NCBI GenBank assembly: GCA_015228895.1 | Contig: JADGCR010000045.1 | Location: forward strand, 1-12,734 | DNA length: 12,734 nt | From: Magnetococcales bacterium | GTDB lineage: Bacteria; Pseudomonadota; Magnetococcia; Magnetococcales; Magnetaquicoccaceae | Direction: 5' to 3' | Shown: piece after piece, positions 7,092 to 12,734 of the stretch | Layout of the letters: each line of letters begins with the position of its first letter | Numbering within the stretch: position 1 is the first letter of the stretch | Made by a program: the position numbers and the translations under genes | The notes under the pieces: generated by a model | What the model saw: the letters and a program-made list of their open reading frames with translations, nothing else | Database searches by the model: none | What the model was told of the DNA's origin: nothing

Positions 7092-10000
7092 ATGCCTACT
7101 GCCTCATTGAACGTGGAGCTGGAAACCCGGCTTGCCGGCTTGATCGAGCATCTCGCAAACGGTGACGGCACGGCTTTGACCGCCAGTCGGAAGGAGCTGA
7201 TCGACCTGTTCGCGAGGCAGGGCGTTTCCGCCGATCAGGCGACCGCCCTGGGGCGGGAAATCATCGACCAGTTTCTGACCGGGTTGGGCGGGGGGGCGAC
7301 CCCGGAACACCTGTTCCAAAGATTGGTCCAATCCACCGCCAACACCCTGGAGGGTCTGCGCAGTGGTGGCGGGGATCCCGTGCAAACCCTGGAGACCGCT
7401 CTGGCCGGGGGGAACGGGCTGGCGGAGCTGTTGGCCGAGGTCGGCGGGGAACAGGACCGGAACACCTTCCCGTCCGTGCTGCAACAGGCCTTGCACAACG
7501 GTGAAGGCGGTGCTGCCGCGACCAGATCGGCCAATCATCATCGCGCGTCGGTCGAGGAGATGAGCGTCCGGCAAGTGGTTCCGGTGGATACGCCGGACGG
7601 TTTGGCAACCGGACTCGCCACCGGCTTGCAGCAGGCCGACCAGGCTTTGAGGGCGCTGGTCGCCGCCATGAATCCGGAGCAAAGCGCTCTGTTCATGAAG
7701 GTCTTCGAGAATGCCATCAATCAGGGCATGGACCTGCGCGAAGCCCTGGCATTGGCCTCCCGGTTTCTCGACGCCCACGACAAACTCTCCACGGCGCAGC
7801 ATGTCAAGCTTTCTCCCGCGGAAAAACTGGCGGCGGCTCTGGCCAGCGGACAGGAGATCGCCGCGGCCATGGGCGGGATTGGCATGCCCGACGCGGGGGG
7901 CGAGAAAAGCAGCGCAGAGGGGATTCTGACCGCGCTGGCAAACGGTGCCGACCCTGGCATGGCGGTACTCGGCGCGCAGCAGATGCAGCACTCCTTGACG
8001 TTTCTGCAAAAACAGCACGCGCTGCCCCTGTCATCGGCGGATCGTCTGGTCCAGGCCCTGGCGTCGGGCGAGGATGCGCGGCAGATGCTGGATGGGATGA
8101 CGTCCGCAGAGGTTCAGGAACGGGCGGCCTTCATCGCCACGCTTTCCCACGCGCTCGAACGGGGCACCCCTTTCCCCCTCGCCATGCAGGAAGCCCGCAA
8201 CACCGCGACCCTCGCGCTGGAGCTGACGCAACACGCCACCCAGCCCATGAGCCGCGAGGAGCAAATGGTGGCGGCCATGGCGTCAGGCGACGACCTGGAA
8301 CGGCTGCTCGCGGAGTCGGCCCCGAATGGCGATGCCGGGCCCTTTTCTCCCTGGATGCAAAGTTTTTCCACCGCCCTGGCCCAGGGTCTCACCACCAGCG
8401 ACGCCCTGTCGGATTCCAGGGAATATGTCATGACGCTCGCCGCCCTGGCCAGCGACGCTTCGGTTCCCATTCCCTCCGATCCGTCCACTCCGGAGATCGA
8501 CTCCGCGCCTTTACCGGTATCGCAGCCGCCAGAGCGACCCTCCGAGGATACGGGTGGCGTCGCGACCCGCACGCCGGAATTGCCGGACCTCTCCCCTCCT
8601 CCCGTCGTTCCGCCGGGGGACACTCTCCCCCCGGAGAACCGTTTGATCACGCTTCGGGAGATGGACACGCCGGTCGCACCCCCAACGATTCCGGTCACGG
8701 ATCCCCTGGTGACCGGGCAGGTGATCGTGGTCGCCGCGCCCTATGAGGTCGAGGAGAGCGACAGGACGTCGGAGACCGATGCGCAACGAGAGGATGAGGT
8801 GGTCCCTCTCCGGGAGAATACCGCTCCGGTTCTGGTGCTGCCGACGGCGCAGACCGGGCTGGAGGACTCGGTTTTGTCCATCCGGGGGATTCGGGTGGAT
8901 GACGCCGAGGCCACCATCCTGGCCATGACGTTGCAGGTCGAGCATGGCACGTTGAGCTTGGCGCGCACCAACGACTTGACTTTCACGCAAGGGAGTGGTG
9001 TGGCGCACGCGGCGTTGGCCTTTTCCGGTACCAGGAGTGCGATCAACGACGCCCTGTCGGTTTTGTCCTATCAGGGCACAGCCAATGCGTTCGGTACGGA
9101 TCGTCTCTCTCTTGTGGTCAGTGATTTGGGCGCCACGGGCAGTGGCGGGGTCCTGACGGCCAGGGGGAGCGTGGAGATCACCTGGCAACCCGTGAACGAC
9201 CCGCCATCCTTCGTCAAAGGCGACGATCAGGTCACCAACGAGGATGCCGGGCTGCAAAGCCTGGCCGGTTGGGCCACCGCCATCGCCAGCGGACCCGCCA
9301 ACGAAGCGGGGCAAACGGTATCATTCAACACCAGCAACAGCAACAACGCTCTTTTCGCTCTCCAACCTGCCATCGACGCGGCGGGCACCTTGACCTACAC
9401 ACCGGCTGCCAACGCCTTTGGTTCGGCCACGGTGACCGCTGCGGTCCGCGATAGCGGGGATGGCGACAATACCAGTGCAACTCAAAGTTTCACGATTACC
9501 GTCAATTCGGTCAACGACCGCCCGCTTTTCACCATGGGAGCCAATCAATCCGTCAATAACAATGCCGGAGCGCAGACGGTCAGCGGCTGGGCGACCGCCA
9601 TCTCCAGGGGGGCCGACAACGAATCGGAGCAAACCCTTGCCTTCAACGTCAGCAACGACAATCATGCCATTTTCAGTGTTCAGCCCGCCATCGACGCATC
9701 CGGGAACCTGGTCTACACTCCGGCCTCCAACGCGGTGGGTTCGGCCACGGTCACCGTCTTTTTGAGCGACAATGGGGAGGTTGACAACGCCAGCGCCAGA
9801 CAAAGCTTTTCGATTGCCGTCAACTCGTCCAACAATCTGCCCACCCTGACGGTCAATACCGGGGTTTCACTCTATTCCGGGGGCAACACGGTGATCACAA
9901 CCGCCAAACTGGCCGCGACCGACGTGGAAACAGCGGCCGCATCCCTGGTCTATACCATCACAGCCACACCGGCCCATGGCACCTTGACCAAGGCCGGAAC

Positions 10001-11807
10001 CCAGCTGGGGGCGGGCGACACGTTCACCAGGTCGGATCTCGAAGGCTTGACCATGTGGTACAACCACGATGGCCAGTCCACCACAAACGACGCATTCACG
10101 TTTTCCGTCAGTGATGGCACAGGCTCCCTCTCCGGACAGACCTTCGCCATGACGGTCAACCCATCGACCTTGCCCGGCAGCCATAGCGCCTCTGCCGGAG
10201 GGGAGATTTTTTTGGGTGGGAACTACATCGAGTTGGGCATCGCCCCCCTGGGTTCCTTCGGCACTTCCGGCGCGAAACCGGCCGGTTTTACGGGAACCGC
10301 CGTCCGTTCCAATGTGGGGATGAGTTTCGATCACGATGGTTTCAACCAGGGCGTCAGTTCAGCCATCGATTTTTTTCTGCCCGGCTCTCCGGAAGAGCGG
10401 TGGACAGCCGGGTATTACACCGCGGGAACCCCCAAAATCGGCACCAATTCGACCCTGGCCGGGGGGTCGAACATTGCGATCACCTCCCTGACCAACACCT
10501 CTGCGGGGGATACGCTTTCTGCCAGCCTGACCGGAGAGCTGGACACCACCCTGCGGATTCAACAGGAGATCTGTTTCGATGTCAACGCCCGTTTTTTCCG
10601 CAATGTGGTGACTCTGACCAATTTCAGTGGCGCGACCATTGATCAGGTCCGTTTTATGCGCTCCTTTGACCCGGACAATACCGTGGATCAAGGGGGATCC
10701 ACCCCCACGGTCAACACGGTGGTCTATCAGGAGGCCACCAAATCCCTGGTCCGCGCCCAAAGCATCGCGAGTGACGCTTATCAGACTTTGACCCAGACAC
10801 AGGCCACCATCCTGTTTTATTCCGATGACGCGCGCGCTCAAGTGGGGGTCTATCCTTCGGGTTACGCGGGATCAACCACCGACGGCAAGTCCAATAATGG
10901 CTTCTCGATTCAAAACATCTACGACCCCGGGGTCTACGATACCGCGGCGGCGGCGGGCACGAGTTATACCGCGGACCAGGGGATTTCGATCGCCTTCGAC
11001 GTGGGTTCACTGACCAGCAATTCCTCTGCCACGTTCACTTATTATACCAGTCTGGACAATCGCGATGTCGGTTCTGTCCTGGCCAGCATCGACGCCTGGG
11101 GTGGCGATCCGCTGGTTTTGGATCTGGATGGCAATGGCGTGCAGCTCTCCTCAAAGGACGACCAGCCCTACGGGTTCGACATGAACGCCGATGGCCAGTT
11201 GGACCGAAGCGGTTGGGTGAGCGGCGGCGATGGCTTGCTGGTGATGGACCGGAATCAAAACGGCAAGATCGACAACATCACCGAGGTGATTTCCGAATAT
11301 TTCGCCCCTGGCACCCGTTCCAGTCTGGCGGCTTTGGCCACTCTGGATGAAAACCACGACCAGAGGATCGACGCGCGCGATGGCGCTTTCGAAGCGTTGC
11401 AGCTTCAGACGGCGGACGGGAGCCTGCGAAGTTTGTCCGATCATCATGTGACCGCCCTGCTGTTGGACGAGGTCTCTTTTCCGCAGCAGACACGGGTGGC
11501 GGGCAACCGGGTGGCGGCCCGGGCCGGATTCGAGTCGCACGATGGCGCGCGTGGCGGGATGGTCGAGGTTGGTCTGACTTACGACTCCGGAATGGTGGAC
11601 GCTCCGGTTGCGATGGAGAGCGTCCATGAAGGATTGCGGCTCCTGCGGGCAGCCGGAGAGATGGTTTCCGGGGGAGATCCCGCTTTTGAACCCGTGGTCC
11701 CACCCCCTCCGGAGGTCGCCTGGACGCCGCATCCCCAGGAGCTGGAGTGGCTGGCCTCGCAACACGCCCAGGAGGCGAACCCTTGGCAACCGCACACCCT
11801 CGTTTAA
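7092..11807 (+). CDS. 1571-residue multidomain protein: helical repeats, cadherin-like repeats, RTX-style Ca-binding tail
   Basis: Order of parts: residues 1-460 are rich in Ala, Leu and Gly and contain repeated helical units (for example LAAALASGQE, LVQALASGED, MVAAMASGDD, alternating with FxxxL-xAL-xG units). Residues 460-570 form a Pro/Thr/Glu-rich linker. From about 577 (NTAPVLVLP) to 1025 there are four beta-sandwich cadherin-like or CSPG-like repeats; NDPPSF and NDRPLF mark repeat starts, and residues 725-805 and 830-910 are close copies. A beta-rich module beginning GGNYIELGI covers about 1037-1320, including FFLPGSPEERW. Residues 1339-1465 (DPLVLDLDGNGVQL, FDMNADGQLD, MDRNQNGKID, LDENHDQRID) match the calcium-binding unit seen in RTX and type I secreted proteins. 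The last 100 residues are unassigned. No N-terminal signal peptide and no GGxGxD nonapeptides are visible. Adhesion or surface function is likely. The ribosome site (GGTGA, 7074-7078) is weak and far from the ATG. Confidence 0.88.
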   Translation: MPTASLNVELETRLAGLIEHLANGDGTALTASRKELIDLFARQGVSADQATALGREIIDQFLTGLGGGATPEHLFQRLVQSTANTLEGLRSGGGDPVQTLETALAGGNGLAELLAEVGGEQDRNTFPSVLQQALHNGEGGAAATRSANHHRASVEEMSVRQVVPVDTPDGLATGLATGLQQADQALRALVAAMNPEQSALFMKVFENAINQGMDLREALALASRFLDAHDKLSTAQHVKLSPAEKLAAALASGQEIAAAMGGIGMPDAGGEKSSAEGILTALANGADPGMAVLGAQQMQHSLTFLQKQHALPLSSADRLVQALASGEDARQMLDGMTSAEVQERAAFIATLSHALERGTPFPLAMQEARNTATLALELTQHATQPMSREEQMVAAMASGDDLERLLAESAPNGDAGPFSPWMQSFSTALAQGLTTSDALSDSREYVMTLAALASDASVPIPSDPSTPEIDSAPLPVSQPPERPSEDTGGVATRTPELPDLSPPPVVPPGDTLPPENRLITLREMDTPVAPPTIPVTDPLVTGQVIVVAAPYEVEESDRTSETDAQREDEVVPLRENTAPVLVLPTAQTGLEDSVLSIRGIRVDDAEATILAMTLQVEHGTLSLARTNDLTFTQGSGVAHAALAFSGTRSAINDALSVLSYQGTANAFGTDRLSLVVSDLGATGSGGVLTARGSVEITWQPVNDPPSFVKGDDQVTNEDAGLQSLAGWATAIASGPANEAGQTVSFNTSNSNNALFALQPAIDAAGTLTYTPAANAFGSATVTAAVRDSGDGDNTSATQSFTITVNSVNDRPLFTMGANQSVNNNAGAQTVSGWATAISRGADNESEQTLAFNVSNDNHAIFSVQPAIDASGNLVYTPASNAVGSATVTVFLSDNGEVDNASARQSFSIAVNSSNNLPTLTVNTGVSLYSGGNTVITTAKLAATDVETAAASLVYTITATPAHGTLTKAGTQLGAGDTFTRSDLEGLTMWYNHDGQSTTNDAFTFSVSDGTGSLSGQTFAMTVNPSTLPGSHSASAGGEIFLGGNYIELGIAPLGSFGTSGAKPAGFTGTAVRSNVGMSFDHDGFNQGVSSAIDFFLPGSPEERWTAGYYTAGTPKIGTNSTLAGGSNIAITSLTNTSAGDTLSASLTGELDTTLRIQQEICFDVNARFFRNVVTLTNFSGATIDQVRFMRSFDPDNTVDQGGSTPTVNTVVYQEATKSLVRAQSIASDAYQTLTQTQATILFYSDDARAQVGVYPSGYAGSTTDGKSNNGFSIQNIYDPGVYDTAAAAGTSYTADQGISIAFDVGSLTSNSSATFTYYTSLDNRDVGSVLASIDAWGGDPLVLDLDGNGVQLSSKDDQPYGFDMNADGQLDRSGWVSGGDGLLVMDRNQNGKIDNITEVISEYFAPGTRSSLAALATLDENHDQRIDARDGAFEALQLQTADGSLRSLSDHHVTALLLDEVSFPQQTRVAGNRVAARAGFESHDGARGGMVEVGLTYDSGMVDAPVAMESVHEGLRLLRAAGEMVSGGDPAFEPVVPPPPEVAWTPHPQELEWLASQHAQEANPWQPHTLV
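9195..9840 (+). repeat. Tandem pair of cadherin-like repeat units within the giant gene
   Basis: Two consecutive units of about 315 bases encode closely related domains: both contain GWATAI, QPAIDA, YTPA-NA and GSATVT in the same order and spacing, and both are followed by a VNS-NxxP junction. Identity extends to DNA: GGTTCGGCCACGGT occurs at 9420-9433 and 9739-9752. This is recent internal duplication rather than a mobile repeat. Confidence 0.8.
11107..11480 (+). other. RTX-associated calcium-binding segment of the giant protein
   Basis: Four acidic DxDxNG-like loops occur: LDLDGNGVQ, FDMNADGQLD, MDRNQNGKID and LDENHDQRID. The spacing, with GDGLL before the third loop and an ALATLD lead-in to the fourth, follows the pattern common at the ends of type I secreted RTX proteins. 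The loop that normally reads SELFG is altered to a SEYFAPG form. Function by analogy is calcium-induced folding outside the cell. Confidence 0.7.
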
Positions 11808-11823
11808 ATGCGCGCGGCCTGTG

Positions 11824-11852
11824 TTGCAGGAGATCATGAAGTGCGCTATGAT
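11824..11852 (+). promoter_or_regulatory. Possible promoter for the DUF4337 genes
   Basis: TATGAT (11847-11852) is a good -10 element. Seventeen bases upstream lies TTGCAG (11824-11829), a weak -35 keeping only the TTG of the consensus. The start site would fall about 50 bases before the ATG at 11911. Confidence 0.4.
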
Positions 11853-11910
11853 CCGCACGTCAACGATTCAACCGAGATCAATCACTGAATTGAGGTGCCA
11901 GGAGAAAAAT

Positions 11911-12471
11911 ATGATCAATAACGAAAAAATTCGTGATATCATCGGACTTGTCATCGGAATCATCACGGTTCCCATGGCGATATGCACCTTGCATTGGTCC
12001 AACACCACTTCCGATTCCATTACCGATGCCATCAACATCGCCAATACCTACAGTTTCTATCAAGGCAAGGCCGTGCGCAAGGCGATGACCCAGATGCGGA
12101 TCTACGACCTGGAAATGGATCTGAAAATCTCCCCACCCACCACGCCGGAACAGATGGAGGTGATCAAGGAACGGTTGGTCACCTTGAAGAAATTTGCGGA
12201 CACCTACGAAAGCGATCCTGTCAGCGGCGAGGGCAAAAAGGAACTTCTGGAACGGGCCAAAAAGCTCGAAGATGCGCAGAAGAACAAGTCCACCAGCAGC
12301 ACCTATTATGGCAACGCCATGATTCTGCTACAACTCTCCATCATTCTGGCCAGCACGGCGCTGACCGTGAGACTGGGGATTCTATTGTTTCCCGCGCTCT
12401 TTTTCATGATTGCCGGGTTGTTTGTCATGGCGGACGCGGCGTTGTTGTTTTTCCCGATTCCGTTTTTATAA
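11911..12471 (+). CDS. DUF4337 family membrane protein
   Basis: The start at 11911 has AGGAG (11900-11904) six bases upstream; an open frame continues further up to 11608 but overlaps the giant gene and lacks a ribosome site. The 186-residue protein has one N-terminal membrane helix (about 11-28), a soluble middle with helices and coil-forming charge pattern (50-130), and two closely spaced hydrophobic segments (136-156 and 158-182). The stretch SDPVSGEGKKELLERAKKLE (101-120) followed by YYGNAMILLQLSIILAS is the conserved core of DUF4337 proteins, which are small inner-membrane proteins of unknown function. Compared with the family it has a short N-terminus without the usual His/Gly-rich lead. 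The adjacent gene at 12530 is a second member. Together they look like a duplicated pair that may form a complex, which is inference. Confidence 0.82.
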   Translation: MINNEKIRDIIGLVIGIITVPMAICTLHWSNTTSDSITDAINIANTYSFYQGKAVRKAMTQMRIYDLEMDLKISPPTTPEQMEVIKERLVTLKKFADTYESDPVSGEGKKELLERAKKLEDAQKNKSTSSTYYGNAMILLQLSIILASTALTVRLGILLFPALFFMIAGLFVMADAALLFFPIPFL

Positions 12472-12517
12472 ACGGTTCGTCACGGTTCGTTCACATTTCA
12501 ATTTTTTTCAATGAACG
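12472..12517 (+). repeat. Short direct repeats between the two DUF4337 genes
   Basis: ACGGTTCGT occurs at 12472-12480 and 12482-12490. TTTCAAT occurs at 12496-12502 and again at 12506-12512, ten bases apart. CATTTCAATT (12494-12503) is identical to the ten bases at 4213-4222 upstream of the porin. CGTTCA (12488-12493) can also pair with TGAACG (12512-12517). These may be binding sites, or chance in an AT-rich spacer. Confidence 0.4.
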
Positions 12518-12518
12518 C

Positions 12519-12524
12519 AGGGAG
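12519..12524 (+). promoter_or_regulatory. Ribosome binding site of the second DUF4337 gene
   Basis: AGGGAG lies five bases before ATG 12530. It confirms translation of the frame that runs off the right edge. Confidence 0.65.
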
Positions 12525-12529
12525 ATGAC

Positions 12530-12734
12530 ATGGAAATTCGTGAAACCGAGGAGATGGTGCATGAGGCTGGTGGCGGACATGGACATGGCGAGGGCGGCAA
12601 GCACAACAAAAGAATCGCCATCCTGATCAGCCTGCTGGCGTGCATCCTGGCCGTGGTCGAGATGGGCGGCAAGAGTGCCCAGCACAACTCCATGACCGCC
12701 CATGTCGAGGCCTCCAATCTGTGGTCCTTTTTTC
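12530..12734 (+). CDS. DUF4337 family membrane protein, N-terminal part (continues right of window)
   Basis: Sixty-eight codons are visible and the frame is open at the edge. The product begins with a His/Gly-rich cytoplasmic lead (HEAGGGHGHGEGGKH, residues 11-25), then a membrane helix of about residues 28-46 (RIAILISLLACILAVVEMGG), then KSAQHNSMTAHVEASNLWSFF. The last part is the characteristic N-terminal motif of DUF4337 proteins, in which the EASNLW-FF stretch leads into the soluble helical region. It follows the first member by 58 bases on the same strand, so the pair is likely co-transcribed. The His-rich lead could bind metal, but this is speculative. Function of the family is unknown. 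Confidence 0.8.
   Translation, partial: MEIRETEEMVHEAGGGHGHGEGGKHNKRIAILISLLACILAVVEMGGKSAQHNSMTAHVEASNLWSFF

Noticed and set aside
10825..11013. Short plus-strand frame inside the giant gene
   Set aside because: It is out of frame within a clearly coding region.

Overview
The window is about 12.7 kb of bacterial chromosome, mostly GC-rich, with an AT-rich stretch near 205-420. It carries seven well supported protein genes plus one transposase fragment. The Gram-negative character is clear from an outer-membrane porin of OprD type. The genes look proteobacterial. The very large cadherin-like protein resembles large surface proteins that I associate with Magnetococcales and similar aquatic proteobacteria, but this taxonomic guess is weak and rests on memory of family style.

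Layout. Positions 1-201 hold the C-terminal end of an IS1-like transposase that continues off the left edge. It is followed by 574 bases without a gene (AT-rich, then a strongly folding GC-rich hairpin, then a plausible promoter). Next comes a same-strand series: beta-class carbonic anhydrase (776-1426), class III CoA transferase with two domain halves (1563-2957), patatin-like phospholipase with a DUF3734-like tail (3007-4170), and OprD-like outer-membrane porin (4371-5753). An MscS-type channel gene on the minus strand (6715-5750) meets the porin tail to tail, sharing four bases across the two stop codons. After a 376-base divergent spacer comes a 1571-residue protein (7092-11807) made of helical repeats, a proline-rich linker, cadherin-like repeats, an unnamed beta-rich module and an RTX-style calcium-binding tail. 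At the right edge are two consecutive DUF4337 membrane protein genes (11911-12471 complete, 12530-12734 cut by the window end).

How the genes may work together. Carbonic anhydrase supplies or removes bicarbonate. A carboxylate-type porin, a CoA transferase and a lipid acyl hydrolase could together take up, release and activate organic or fatty acids, and MscS protects against osmotic shock. This link is inference from proximity only. One sequence hint supports coordinated control: intergenic DNA before the phospholipase and before the porin shares ATTGACAGGCC plus CAATTCATT, and TTCAAT-type half-sites recur before the second DUF4337 gene.

I do not see a defence system, CRISPR array, tRNA, rRNA or phage region. 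The most interesting items are the chimeric giant protein, its N-terminal helical repeat, and the shared intergenic motif.
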